The translations under genes were made by a program, and so were the position numbers. This document shows positions 49,254-59,300 of a DNA stretch of 64,000 bases, piece by piece; the first letter of the stretch is position 1, and every line of letters begins with the position of its first letter. Source of the stretch: Candidatus Peribacteria bacterium (lineage in GTDB: Bacteria > Patescibacteriota > Gracilibacteria > UBA1369 > LOWO2-01-FULL-3); assembly GCA_943357285.1 (NCBI GenBank), contig CALRGJ010000005.1:19935-83934 (forward strand), read 5' to 3'. Below the pieces are notes generated by a model, which saw nothing but the letters and a program-made list of their open reading frames with translations, searched no databases and was not told where the DNA came from.

Positions 49254-50489
49254 ATGGCTAAAACAAGAATAGTAGCGAGCCTAGACATCGGAAGTTCAAA
49301 AATTAGAACGGTTGTTGGTATAATGGATGATGACTCCAAAGTTCCTAACATTATCGGAGTTGGTATCGCTCCTTCTACTGGTCTCCGAAAAGGAGCAGTA
49401 ATTGACGTTGAAGAAACCATCAACAGCATTTCTTCTTCTCTTGAAGATGCTGAAAGAATGGCTGGAGAACCAATTAACCATGTATTCCTTGGTGTTGGTG
49501 GAAATCATATTGATTCCCTCAATAGCCGTGGTGTTATTGCTGTAGCTCACGCTGAAAACGAAATTTCAGAAGAGGACGTAGATCGTGTTCTTGAAGCTGC
49601 TCAGGCTGTAACAATTCCAAGCAATCGTAGAATTCTTAGAATTATTCCAAAAACTTTCACAGTTGATGAACAAAAAGGTATTAAATATCCGGTTGGTATG
49701 ACTGGTATTCGTCTAGAAGTTGAAACACATATTATTACTGGATTTGAACCGGTAGTTAAGAATATTGAAAAATGTGTACTTCAGTCAGGTGTAGACGTGG
49801 ATGATATTATTCCAGCTTGTCTTGCTTCTGCCGAAGCTGTTCTTTCAAAGAGACAGAAAGAGCTTGGAGTTGTGGTTGTAGATATTGGTTGCGGTGGTAC
49901 TTCAGTAACTGTCTTTGAAGACGGTGCTACTCTTCACACTTCTGTAATTCCGGTTGGTGGAGAAAATGTTACTAACGACGTAGCCATCGGTATGAGAACT
50001 TCTATTGATACAGCTGAAAAAATTAAAATTGAATATGGTTCAGTGATTCCGGAAGACGTAAACGAGAGAGAGACAATCGATCTTTCACTATTAAGCAAAA
50101 TAGATACACATTTGGTTTCAAAGAAGCAGGTAGTAGAAATTATTCAGGCTCGTTACAGCGAAATTTTTGTTCTCGTTAAAGACGAATTAGCAAAAATCCA
50201 CCGTGACGGAATGCTTCCAGCGGGAGTCATTCTTACTGGTGCTGGTGCAAAGATGGCCGGAGTTATTGATTTAGCTCGTGAGACTTTGAACCTACCTTGC
50301 CAAATTGGTTTCCCACAAAATTATGACGGTGTTGTAGATAAAATTGATGACCCGGCTTATGCTACTGCGATTGGACTTTTACTTTGGGGTTCACGCTTCG
50401 AAGGACGTCACCACGCAGGCTTGAAAAACATCAATTTCAAGAAAGGAATGAATAGCTTGAAAAAATGGTTTAAGAACTTGGTTCCGTAA
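49254..50489 (+). CDS. ftsA: cell division protein FtsA
   Basis: The product is 411 aa, an actin-like ATPase: ASLDIGSSKIRTVVG, VEVETHIITG-type SHS2 region, VVVDIGCGGTSVTVFEDG, ILTGAGAKMAGV. FtsA anchors FtsZ to the membrane and organises the divisome. A basic amphipathic C-terminus (FKKGMNSLKKWFKNLVP) fits the membrane-targeting helix. ftsZ follows after a 104-nt gap that holds its own promoter. Confidence 0.96.
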   Translation: MAKTRIVASLDIGSSKIRTVVGIMDDDSKVPNIIGVGIAPSTGLRKGAVIDVEETINSISSSLEDAERMAGEPINHVFLGVGGNHIDSLNSRGVIAVAHAENEISEEDVDRVLEAAQAVTIPSNRRILRIIPKTFTVDEQKGIKYPVGMTGIRLEVETHIITGFEPVVKNIEKCVLQSGVDVDDIIPACLASAEAVLSKRQKELGVVVVDIGCGGTSVTVFEDGATLHTSVIPVGGENVTNDVAIGMRTSIDTAEKIKIEYGSVIPEDVNERETIDLSLLSKIDTHLVSKKQVVEIIQARYSEIFVLVKDELAKIHRDGMLPAGVILTGAGAKMAGVIDLARETLNLPCQIGFPQNYDGVVDKIDDPAYATAIGLLLWGSRFEGRHHAGLKNINFKKGMNSLKKWFKNLVP

Positions 50490-50512
50490 CCCTTTACGGA
50501 ATTACCTTTCAC

Positions 50513-50542
50513 CTTGACATTATGTCAAGCGAGCGGTAATAA
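50513..50542 (+). promoter_or_regulatory. ftsZ promoter with palindrome over the -35 box
   Basis: TTGACA (50514), 17-nt spacer, TAATAA (50537). The -35 is embedded in the perfect palindrome CTTGACA-tta-TGTCAAG (50513-50529), a possible repressor site. A hairpin TTCCGTAA/TTACGGAA over the ftsA stop (50482-50501) precedes it. Confidence 0.7.
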
Positions 50543-50593
50543 TGAGCTCCCAACTATGGGAAAGAACAGATGTAGTTATCTAACCTCTAGACC

Positions 50594-51781
50594 ATGACAA
50601 CACAAGACGATAATTTGGATCTTAAGAATCTTTTCTCAAAAGGAAGAGATAATTCTAAACCAACATCAAAATTAAAGACCATGGAAATTAAGCCGGAAAT
50701 TACACCGGTTGCGAATATTAAAGTGCTCGGAGTTGGTGGTGGTGGTTGCAATGCTGTAAACCGCATGATCAAGTCTGGTTTAAAAGGAATTGAATTTATT
50801 AGTATCAATACAGATGCTCAGGCTCTTTATCATTCTGAGGCTGGTACAAAAATTAATATTGGTCACGCTACAACTCGTGGTCTTGGTGCAGGATCTAATC
50901 CGGATATTGGTCGTCAAGCTGCTGAGGAAAGCATTGATGAAATTCGTGATGCTATCGAAGGTAGCGACATGATTTTTATTACATGTGGTCTTGGTGGTGG
51001 TACTGGTACTGGAGGTGCTCCAGTTATTGCTGGTGTTGCTAAAGAAATGGGAATTTTGACTGTTGCCGTTGTTACTAAGCCTTTCTCTTTTGAAGGTCAA
51101 CGTCGCAAAGGTCAGGCTGATGAAGGTTTAGAGAATTTGAAGAACAAAGTAGATACACTTATTACAATTCCAAACGACAAAATTCTTTCTATTATCGATA
51201 AGAAAACTCCACTTAACGACGCTTTCGCTGTTGTGGATGATGTTCTTAGACAAGGTGTTCAAGGTATCGCTGACCTTATCACTATTCACGGTATGATCAA
51301 TGTGGATTTCGCGGATGTTAAGGCTGTTATGGAAAACGCTGGTTCAGCCCTTATGGGTATTGGTTATGGCACTGGTGAAAATCGTGCTGTTGAAGCTGCG
51401 AAAGCTGCTGTTGAAAGTCCTCTTTTGGAACTTTCTATCGACGGAGCGAAAGGTGTTCTATTCAATATTACCGGTGGTAACGACTTGAGTATGTTTGAGG
51501 TTGATGAAGCTGCTCGTATTATTACAGAAGCTGCTGATCCAGAAGCAAACATTATCTTTGGTGCTGTTATCAACGATTCATACACAGGTGAAGTTAAAAT
51601 CACTGTTGTAGCTACAGGTTTTGATTATAGTCGTAATGAAAGCTCAATGCTTCGTCAGAAGTCTGCTTTCAGCCCACGCACTATGCATACTCCAGCACAG
51701 ACAGCTGCAGAAGCTATGCCAATCAAAAAGACTGAGAATGAATTAGACATCCCAGCTTTCATTAGACAGAAGATGCAGTAA
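50594..51781 (+). CDS. ftsZ: cell division protein FtsZ
   Basis: The product is 395 aa, a tubulin-like GTPase: [13 protein letters not shown], the tubulin signature [11 protein letters not shown], and a C-terminal peptide [12 protein letters not shown] that binds FtsA. It forms the Z-ring. An unusual N-terminal extension of about 30 polar residues precedes the GTPase fold. Confidence 0.98.
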   Translation: MTTQDDNLDLKNLFSKGRDNSKPTSKLKTMEIKPEITPVANIKVLGVGGGGCNAVNRMIKSGLKGIEFISINTDAQALYHSEAGTKINIGHATTRGLGAGSNPDIGRQAAEESIDEIRDAIEGSDMIFITCGLGGGTGTGGAPVIAGVAKEMGILTVAVVTKPFSFEGQRRKGQADEGLENLKNKVDTLITIPNDKILSIIDKKTPLNDAFAVVDDVLRQGVQGIADLITIHGMINVDFADVKAVMENAGSALMGIGYGTGENRAVEAAKAAVESPLLELSIDGAKGVLFNITGGNDLSMFEVDEAARIITEAADPEANIIFGAVINDSYTGEVKITVVATGFDYSRNESSMLRQKSAFSPRTMHTPAQTAAEAMPIKKTENELDIPAFIRQKMQ

Positions 51782-51841
51782 GAGCACTTGTGCTCTAGCG
51801 AGCGTAAGAGCGAGCCTAACATTTTTGCGATGAGCAAAAAT
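51781..51841. terminator. two hairpins between convergent ftsZ and the WG-repeat gene
   Basis: AGAGCAC-tt-GTGCTCT (51781-51796) and ATTTTTGC-gatga-GCAAAAAT (51821-51841). The second can act as an intrinsic terminator in either direction. Confidence 0.65.
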
Positions 51842-51851
51842 AACCTTATCC

Positions 51852-52643
51852 CTAGTCTTGTGCAGTTTCCTTCGGAGCTAACTGTTCTTTACCTTTGAGG
51901 TCTACTACGTACCATGTGTTGCCTCTTTTTGCATGAGCAAAGCCATCATCAAAGTCTTCTACTTTGCTATAGCTCTTGTCATTTAGTTTAGAACCATCTG
52001 CTTTGAGGAATTTCCAATAAGGTCCGTTTCTTACTCCGGCAACTCCTTGGAAGAAAGGATAAGTTTCATCGTATTCTCCGAATTTCAAATCTTGACCTTT
52101 TGTATCAATAAAGTGCCACTTCTTTCCATCTTTTACTGCGGCTTTTCCTTCAAAGAACCACTGAGCATCAGTATAGATTTTTCCATCTACTTCTTTACCT
52201 TTCAAATTTAACATTACATATCCATCATCAGTACTAGCCCAGGCAATTCCATCATGATATTCTTCAACTTCAAAATATTCTTGGCTAAGAATATCTCCTT
52301 TTTCATCCACGACAAAGGAAAGACCATTCTTGTTTGCAATCGCTACGCCCTTTTCGTATTCCCCTACTGAATCATAACCATTTTTTTTAGCTACATCTGC
52401 AGGATTTACTTTTACATTTTTTGTATCAGTCAAAAAATCTGCTAATTTTTTGCCATCACCTTTGATTATTTTTTCAGCTTCTTTTTTCGCCAAGGCTTGA
52501 GCAGATTCAGCACTAAGCTTTATCTCTACACCTTTAAATGGAGAAACTTTCCACGTTTCTTCTATCATCTTCTTTGCTGCCTCTTGTTTTGGAGCATCTT
52601 TAGGTCTCTCTAGGAATACTAAACGGTTTTCGTGGATGTACAT
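51852..52643 (-). CDS. WG-repeat protein
   Basis: The product is 263 aa. The second half consists of about five degenerate WG beta-repeats (for example DGKKWHFIDTKGQ, NGPYWKFLKADGSK, RGNTWYVVDLKGKE). The N-terminal part is helical and Lys/Ala-rich. There is no signal peptide. WG repeats are thought to mediate binding; the function here is unknown. It is a single gene with an A-rich untranslated leader. Confidence 0.75.
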   Translation of the reverse strand: MYIHENRLVFLERPKDAPKQEAAKKMIEETWKVSPFKGVEIKLSAESAQALAKKEAEKIIKGDGKKLADFLTDTKNVKVNPADVAKKNGYDSVGEYEKGVAIANKNGLSFVVDEKGDILSQEYFEVEEYHDGIAWASTDDGYVMLNLKGKEVDGKIYTDAQWFFEGKAAVKDGKKWHFIDTKGQDLKFGEYDETYPFFQGVAGVRNGPYWKFLKADGSKLNDKSYSKVEDFDDGFAHAKRGNTWYVVDLKGKEQLAPKETAQD

Positions 52644-52858
52644 GGTTTTGATTTTTATTTTTGTTTTGATTTTTTTTGAAATCTGGTCATTCTAGCATCG
52701 TTTTATTTTAGTTTCAAATATTTCGTATCAAGAAGACTATGTTCAGCGCCAAAATTTGTTAAGAATTAATATTTGAACACGCGAAATTAACAGATTGGAA
52801 AAATTGCATAAAATAGAAAAAAGTTATGACAACTAAAAGTTTGTTTTAAATAAGCCTT

Positions 52859-54019
52859 TTATAACGAATTTATAATCAACAACGGAGTCATATCTATGAC
52901 GGAAACGCTCTCGAATCTTGCTCTATTCCATAGATTGCCGTGGGTATTCATTCCTTTAAAAACTATAAGAGGAGTTTTTGTATCAGTTGTTCTTTTTAGA
53001 TCTTCGTAAACCACGAATTCTACTGAACCATCAAAGCCCATTTTCGATAGGACTCCATTCCATTGTTGTTCAAATCTAACACGCAATCTACCTTCGGGTG
53101 GAACAAGTATTTTTAGCTTATTCCCAGATGCACGCGCTGCTTCTATGAGTTGAGAAAGTTTTGCTTTGGTAATTTCCAGATTATCGAATCCATCTTTCGC
53201 TTCAGTTTTTGGTTTATCTTTATCAATAGGTAGAGGAGCTGAAGTTTCACGTTTTTTAGTTGCTGCTCTTTCTACGATTTCAGGAGTAGGTTTTCTTAGT
53301 GCATGAATTTTAGGAGCTATATCTTTTTTTCCAATATTCAATAATGTCGCTCTGGTAGCCTCAATTATTTCATCCACAAATTTTCGCAATTCTATTTTGC
53401 CCTTTAGATCAGCCTCCACCTCTTCCATGTCTAATATTTTGTTGTAAACTGCAGTTATTTTTCTATTAATTTCTTCTGCAAAACCACCTACGACATCATG
53501 AGCTGAGTCTGGAGATTGCAGCCAGCCGGGTTTCTGTATTTTTGTATTAATTCTCATTGCTAATATTCTCAATTGATTTCCAAGATCGGATTCAACTGTC
53601 AATGTGTCAGAAGCTCTTTCAAGCCCTCTCTGAACATTTCTTAGTTGTCTTTCTAAGTCGTCAATTGGTGGTACACCTCTTACAGTTCCTGATAATCTAT
53701 CTTGTTGAGCTTTTAACGCGAATATCCAGTAGTCGTCACCGCCAGCTTGTGCTTCTTTGTAATGAGCCTCCAGTTTAAGTGCTGGTATAGGCATACTGTG
53801 GCCAAAAGCATGCAATCTTTTCATTAAATATTCTGCCACCTCAAAGGCAAATTTTTCATCAAAAATATCGGTTTCAAACACCGAGAGGTCCATTCCGCCT
53901 ATCCATATCTTGAAATTTCTATCGTTTTCAAATCTAGAAGTTAGAGCACGGCTTATCTCAGCCAAGTCGCTTGAAAGGAGAGAAAACCTTCTATTATTTT
54001 CTACGCGTGTTTCTAACAT
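52859..54019 (-). CDS. hypothetical protein, 386 aa
   Basis: I do not recognise this protein. ATG 54019 (MLETRVENNRRFS) is preferred; the track's 54088 would read through the 38-bp repeat. It is mostly helical, with a Lys-rich linker in the middle. The C-terminal alpha/beta region (KLKILVPPEGRLRVRFEQQW, FVVYEDLKR, TPLIVFKGMN) is reminiscent of a Rossmann-like or receiver-like fold. There is no signal peptide. Confidence 0.65.
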   Translation of the reverse strand: MLETRVENNRRFSLLSSDLAEISRALTSRFENDRNFKIWIGGMDLSVFETDIFDEKFAFEVAEYLMKRLHAFGHSMPIPALKLEAHYKEAQAGGDDYWIFALKAQQDRLSGTVRGVPPIDDLERQLRNVQRGLERASDTLTVESDLGNQLRILAMRINTKIQKPGWLQSPDSAHDVVGGFAEEINRKITAVYNKILDMEEVEADLKGKIELRKFVDEIIEATRATLLNIGKKDIAPKIHALRKPTPEIVERAATKKRETSAPLPIDKDKPKTEAKDGFDNLEITKAKLSQLIEAARASGNKLKILVPPEGRLRVRFEQQWNGVLSKMGFDGSVEFVVYEDLKRTTDTKTPLIVFKGMNTHGNLWNRARFESVSVIDMTPLLIINSL

Positions 54020-54087
54020 ATAAAATTTAAGAGAGTAGATTTTATAATATAAGTTGCAATAAGTCAACAGGGGGGAGTCCCCCGCCA

Positions 54088-54125
54088 AATTAATTTAGAA
54101 AAATTTTAAGAAAATTTAATGTTTG
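54088..54125 (+). repeat. dispersed 38-bp repeat, copy B
   Basis: This is identical over 38 bp to copy A (2274-2311, opposite strand). It is preceded by GGGGG-AGT-CCCCC (54071-54083) and lies upstream of the toxin-antitoxin genes in the same orientation. Confidence 0.85.
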
Positions 54126-54179
54126 TTTGATATACAGAAGATGTTGATACTGATAAACACTATCACTCACCCAGAATGT

Positions 54180-54209
54180 TTGACAATTATCTGACAATTC
54201 CGGTAAAAT
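54180..54209 (+). promoter_or_regulatory. promoter and direct-repeat operator of the PIN toxin-antitoxin module
   Basis: TTGACA, 18-nt spacer, TAAAAT. TGACAATT occurs twice, 11 bp apart (54181 and 54192), one helical turn, which suits an autoregulatory antitoxin site. It fixes the antitoxin start at 54239. Confidence 0.65.
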
Positions 54210-54238
54210 TAAGGCGGTCACGATTAAAAGGCCTACTT

Positions 54239-54523
54239 ATGAACGAAAAAACTATTAACACCCGAGAATTCCTCCGTAATTACAAGAAATTCATCGCTGC
54301 CAACGAGACGGTGATTATATCCAATCACGGTAAGCCAGAAGGAGTTCTCATCCCCTATCCAGAATGGGAAAAGAATACCCAACGTAAATCCAAAATCATT
54401 ACTCAAGAAATGATTGATAAATATACGAAGGACCTACCAGGATTTACTCCTATTTCTAATCGTGAAATAGACGAAGCTGCTTATCCCTATCCTAACAAAA
54501 TTAATAAGAGTAGAAAAAAATGA
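54239..54523 (+). CDS. antitoxin, Phd/YefM-like
   Basis: From ATG 54239 the product is 94 aa (the promoter excludes the longer track start). INTREFLRNYKKFIAANETVIISNHGKPEGVLIPYPEWE is the Phd/YefM DNA-binding fold; the C-terminal part would wrap the toxin. It overlaps the PIN toxin by ATGA, so the two are coupled. It probably represses its own promoter with the toxin. Confidence 0.85.
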   Translation: MNEKTINTREFLRNYKKFIAANETVIISNHGKPEGVLIPYPEWEKNTQRKSKIITQEMIDKYTKDLPGFTPISNREIDEAAYPYPNKINKSRKK

Positions 54524-54906
54524 TTATTATAGATTCATCAGTTTGGATATCACTTTTCAATCCATTGGATTCTAATCATGATAGAGCAAAAAAAATATTT
54601 GAAGGCCTTAATTCTGAACATATAGTAATATTTGATTACATATTTACAGAGAGCATGACAGTTTTTAGGAATAAAGTTTCAGATGAATTTTGTGTTAAAT
54701 TTGAGCAGCTTCTTCATTACTGGGATATTTCAGTTTTCTTTACTGATCACATCCTAGTACGCCTCGCCACCGAATATTTTTTTCAATTCAAAAAACTCTC
54801 TTTTACTGATTGTCTTATCCTAGCCTCTGCTAAACTAAACGATTATGAAATAGCCACTTTCGATGAAGAACTAAAAAAAGCTTCTAAGCTCGCCCTAGCC
54901 CAGTAG
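54520..54906 (+). CDS. PIN-domain toxin (VapC-like ribonuclease)
   Basis: The product is 128 aa. PIN acidic residues are in place: Asp in IIIDSSVWIS, Glu in FTESM, Asp in SFTDCLILASAK and Asp in ATFDEEL. It is a Mg-dependent ribonuclease, inhibited by the upstream antitoxin. It pairs with a Phd-type rather than an AbrB-type antitoxin, a known mixed combination. Confidence 0.88.
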   Translation: MIIIDSSVWISLFNPLDSNHDRAKKIFEGLNSEHIVIFDYIFTESMTVFRNKVSDEFCVKFEQLLHYWDISVFFTDHILVRLATEYFFQFKKLSFTDCLILASAKLNDYEIATFDEELKKASKLALAQ

Positions 54907-54909
54907 ACA

Positions 54910-54938
54910 GTGACTTTAATCCCCTTTCCTGCTAATAT
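54910..54938 (+). promoter_or_regulatory. promoter of the FemAB-like gene (leaderless geometry)
   Basis: GTGACT, 17-nt spacer, TAATAT, 7 nt before ATG 54946. The track's GTG start at 54910 is actually this -35 box. Confidence 0.6.
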
Positions 54939-54945
54939 TCCTCTC

Positions 54946-55962
54946 ATGGAAGCCAGAATTTTAAATCAGTCAGAAGAGCACCTTTGGGCAGCTTTTGTGG
55001 AGAAACATCCTCAAGGAAATATTCATCAAACTCCAGAGTGGGGACACTTTCGAGGCCATGTCCCTGGAAATGATAAACATTGGATAATTGTGCTCGAGGA
55101 AAAGGCCGCAGGACAGACACAAATCATCGCCGGCACACTTCTTATTCGCCAATCTCTTCCTCGTGGATACAGCTGGTTATATGCTCCTCGCGGTCCGCTT
55201 TTGAATTATGAAGATTTTGGCTCTACACAGATGCAAATGTCCATACTCATGGACACAATTAAAGAGCTAGCCAGAAAGGAAAAAGCCATTTTTTTCAGAG
55301 TCGATCCATTGATACAGGTAGAGAGTCAATCACCCATCTCATTCCCCCACTTTCGACAAAATATTCACGGTTCTCAGCCAGATCACACTCTCCTACTCGA
55401 TCTGACACCATCTGAAGACGACATTCTCAAACAAATGAAACCAAAAGGTCGTTACAATATTAAACTCGCCGAGAAAAAAGGCGTCACTATTCGCAAATCT
55501 ACAGATGTAGCCGACTTTTATAAGATTCTTTCCGAAACCACTTCTCGCGATGGTTTTCACGGTCACAATCAGAAATTTTATCAGAATATGCTCGATTCAC
55601 TCGGCAAAAATGCCTCACTATATCTCGCCGAATTTGAAGGCCAGGTCATCGCCGGCTGTCTCAATACTTTCTACAAAAACACAGCCACTTACTATTATGG
55701 AGCTTCTTCGAACGAGCATCGCAATGTCATGGCCCCTTATCTTCTTCACTGGCACGCTATCGTCGAGGCAAAGGCCAAAGGTTACAACTTTTACGACTTT
55801 TTTGGTATCGCCCCTGAGAACGCCGTAAACCACGCTTGGGCCGGAGTCACCGAATTCAAAAAGAAATTCGGCGGAATAGAAGTTTCCTATCAAAAACCTC
55901 AGGAATTCATTTTCAAAAAAGCTCTCTATTATCTTTACCGCACATATAAAAAAGTGCGATAA
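54946..55962 (+). CDS. FemAB/FemX-family peptidoglycan bridge aminoacyltransferase
   Basis: The product is 338 aa. It contains two GNAT-like domains typical of FemX: HQTPEWGHFRGH, YAPRGPLLNYED, MKPKGRYNIKLAEKKGV, and the C-terminal YYYGASSNEHRNVMAPYLLHWHAI with NFYDFFGI. These enzymes add amino acids from aminoacyl-tRNA to lipid II peptides. The lysine/DAP genes and a flippase in the same window fit envelope synthesis. It is separate from the toxin-antitoxin transcript. Confidence 0.88.
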   Translation: MEARILNQSEEHLWAAFVEKHPQGNIHQTPEWGHFRGHVPGNDKHWIIVLEEKAAGQTQIIAGTLLIRQSLPRGYSWLYAPRGPLLNYEDFGSTQMQMSILMDTIKELARKEKAIFFRVDPLIQVESQSPISFPHFRQNIHGSQPDHTLLLDLTPSEDDILKQMKPKGRYNIKLAEKKGVTIRKSTDVADFYKILSETTSRDGFHGHNQKFYQNMLDSLGKNASLYLAEFEGQVIAGCLNTFYKNTATYYYGASSNEHRNVMAPYLLHWHAIVEAKAKGYNFYDFFGIAPENAVNHAWAGVTEFKKKFGGIEVSYQKPQEFIFKKALYYLYRTYKKVR

Positions 55963-55968
55963 CTAAGC

Positions 55969-55997
55969 TTGGGGAAAACGGCAAAACATGGTATAAT
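55969..55997 (+). promoter_or_regulatory. promoter of the 115-aa / MORN-protein operon
   Basis: TTGGGG, 17-nt spacer, TATAAT; a ~25-nt A-rich leader precedes ATG 56028. Confidence 0.65.
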
Positions 55998-56027
55998 ACC
56001 TAGAAGTCAAAAAAATAAAAACAAAAA

Positions 56028-56375
56028 ATGCTCGATCTTTCTGTTATTAAAAACGAAAAACTTCGCAACCTGGTTAAGGCTTCTCGCAAATTCCAGGCTC
56101 TTTCTGAGTTTCAGCAGCAAAAACATTTGGACAATATGAAAAGTATTTCTTCTGAAAAAGAAGAGTCACTTTGTCAGTTTTTTACAGATGAAAATGCTAA
56201 AGAAAATGATGACATGACAAATGAAGAAAAAATGCAAATTCTTGATCAACTTTATAATGAAGTCCTCGAGCTTGGAGAAAAATTTACCAAGTTACTCAAA
56301 AAAGAACCGGAGAAAAAACAGCGCAAAAAAGATGATGAGAATATGGATGATCTTTTGGCCTCTCTCGATAAATAA
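56028..56375 (+). CDS. hypothetical protein, 115 aa
   Basis: I do not recognise this protein. It is highly charged and helical, probably a coiled coil (EEKMQILDQLYNEVLELGEKFTKLL), with a Lys-rich then acidic C-terminus (KKQRKKDDENMDDLL). It lies 22 nt upstream of the 1161-aa MORN protein on the same transcript, so the two may work together. Confidence 0.7.
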   Translation: MLDLSVIKNEKLRNLVKASRKFQALSEFQQQKHLDNMKSISSEKEESLCQFFTDENAKENDDMTNEEKMQILDQLYNEVLELGEKFTKLLKKEPEKKQRKKDDENMDDLLASLDK

Positions 56376-56397
56376 ATAAAAAAATAAAAATAAAAAT

Positions 56398-59300
56398 ATG
56401 AAAACGTATCTATTCAATCTTCTGACTCAATCTTTTAAAGAAAAGAATTTAATTTTTGAGGCCACAAAGGGCGGAGAAGCTGCGAAAACTGAAGCACCAA
56501 AAGATGCTGCTCCGGCAAAACCTGAGGAGGCAAAGGGAGCAGAAAAAAAACCTGAAACTCCAGAAGAGAAAAAAGCAAAAATAAAAGAAGCTATTGGCGC
56601 TTTGACACCAAAGTTTGAAAAAGTTTTGGCTGAAGGTAGTGGTTATACTGAGGATTTTATTAAAGAAACAAAAAAGATTAAAGAAAAATTTGAAGAAATT
56701 ACTAAAAAATTAGAGGGTGATAAAAAATTGGATAAAGCGGATTTAAAGATATTTAATGAAAAATTGGAAAAATCTTATGAAAATAAATCTCTCGAAAGAA
56801 ATAAAAGTATTCAGGCTCAAAGAGTAGCTCTGGAAGCCGCAAAAACTGACCCTGAACTCACTGCAGATAAAATTTGGGAAGCACAGAAATCAATGTTGAT
56901 TGAAGGTGATTTTTCCGAATCTATTTTGGAGGCTATTAAAGAAAAATTTAATGCCGAAGGTAGATTGAAAAATCAATTTGAGTTTGTATCTAAGATACTT
57001 GATGGTGCTGAAAAAGGTGCCAGTGATGAAAATGCAGATAAAAATCTCGCCGAGGCGACTAAAGAAATTAAAAATTTAACTAAAGGAATTTTCACCACTA
57101 AGGACTTCACCGCACAATACAATGCAGTTCTAGAAGAAGTTAAAAAGATTAATGATTTTCCGAAGGACGTGAAAACTCTCGGAGAAAAAGCTTCCGCTGC
57201 TAAGACCGCAATCTTTGACAAAATTGCCGAAGATATCAAGAAAAGTAAGGAAGGAAAACCTCTCAACCCAAATTCATTTGTAGCGTATCAGCAAGAGATT
57301 ATGTACGCACATGTTGCTGATGTTTTGGGTGATGAAGAATTGACTCCGGAAAAAATTAAATCAGCTATCAGCCTTTATGACCTTGGGAAATTTAAACCTG
57401 GAAAAGAAAGTGCAGAAGCTAAAAAAACTTTGGATAAACTTCTAAGTCCGGAAATAAAAGATAAACTTATTGCCGCCGGAATCCGTATCGATTTTATGGG
57501 AGGTACCGATGGTACAGATCACCAATTAATGAAGAGTAAAGAATGGCATGATGAAAAAGTTACTGCATTTGATAAACTTGTAGCTTTCGATTCTGCTGGG
57601 CATCTCAATCCTCCACTTACAGCTGATAATAAAACGGAAATTGAGGCTTATAAAACAGCTGTTGCAGCTGGTACTCAAGCCGATTTCTTGAATGATGCTG
57701 CTCACAAAGATAAATTTCTCTCTGGTGGTATGCTTTTTGATCAAGCTTTGGCCCTTCAACGTGCTGAAGACAAGGCAGAGAGAGTAAAAGAATCATTTGA
57801 TCCAGCTCAGAGATATCTCAATATTGAATTAGGTAATTCTACCGCTGCCGACAATGAAGAAAAGAAATCCGGTATTGCTTTCAATATTGAGGAAAAACCG
57901 GAAGTTGATGAGACTAAACCTCAGTATGAAGTGGAAGGAGGTACTGTAGTGGTTACTCTTCCTAAGGATCCTCAGAAACCAAATGATGTGCCTGTAAAAT
58001 TAACTTACACTTTGAGTACGGTTCCATCACTTCAGGCAGAATTGAAACCTGGAAATCCTCCGACTATTACGGTTGAAGGTCGTGTAGCTACTCTAGAGTT
58101 AGAAGGAGAGAAACTTGTTTCGAAAGATAAAGATCCTAATGATGAAGATAAGAAATTTACGGCTTATTGCACTCTGACAATTGTGGAGCCAAAAGGAGAT
58201 AAACAAGGAACAATCGAAGTTAAAAAAATAGAAGAGAAGAAAGACGAAACTCCTCAGGATAAAGAACATCCAAACGATAGTGAAGCTGAAGCAACTGATA
58301 GAAAATATTATGAGGAAAAAAAAGTTCCATATAAAACTGAAGCCGAAGCAAAGGCAGAGGGAATGTTAGAAACTACTACAGACAATAAACTTAAGCCAAA
58401 AGATGGATATGATTGGGCTGCCACCGATGAAGACAACAAGGCTCATCCAACAAATTACGCTACAAAACGAAAAGAAGTAGCTAAACCCCCTGAGCCAGCC
58501 GCAGATCTTCCCGACACAGCGACTCCAGACGGAGCAGGAGCACAACCAGCAGCAGATCTCCCAGGTACAGCAACAGCAGCCGAAGGAGGAGCGCAACCAG
58601 CCACAGCTTTACCAGATGGCTCTACGCAGGTAGATGCACCAGCAACTCCAACGGAGACTACAGATAAGGTGCCAGAAGCTCCAGTAAAAGATTATACATA
58701 TTTGTTTATTAATGATGGCAAAGATCTTCAAGTAGAAAGAGGTGGGGAAAAATGGCAGTTCAAATTAAACAATCAGGCAGAAGTTTCACTTTCAGCTATT
58801 GATTCTGGAGATAATAACTATGTCCGCCTAGATAAGAAAATAGATGGCAAACAATTCTCGGCTTACTTTGAATTTGATCCAAAAACTGGAGTTTTCAATT
58901 CAAGACCTATTGATGGATTTCCAGATCTTCACGACACTACTACTATTTCTTACGATAAAAATACAAGAACAATTAATGTAATTCCAAAAAATACACCTGC
59001 AGATGCCCCAGTAGACAATCCTCAGCCTGCTACAGATACTAGTGAAGCCAATAACTCAGAAAGTAATAACCCAGCCTCAGAAAGGAGGACGCTTTCGAAT
59101 GGAATAATAACAGAAGGTTTATTTGATAAAGAAACTGGTCGTTTTCTCAAAGGAAAAGCCACATTTAAAGATGGAGATATATACGAAGGTTTATTTGATA
59201 AAGAAACTGGTCGTTTTCTCAAAGGAAAATGCATACATAAAAGTGGAGAAATTCTAGAAGGTGATTTTGATAAAGACACTGGTAATTTAATCAAAGGAAA

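Noticed and set aside
54020-54088. N-terminal extension of the 386-aa protein
   Set aside because: It would be translated from the intergenic gap and the conserved repeat; ATG 54019 is a sufficient start.
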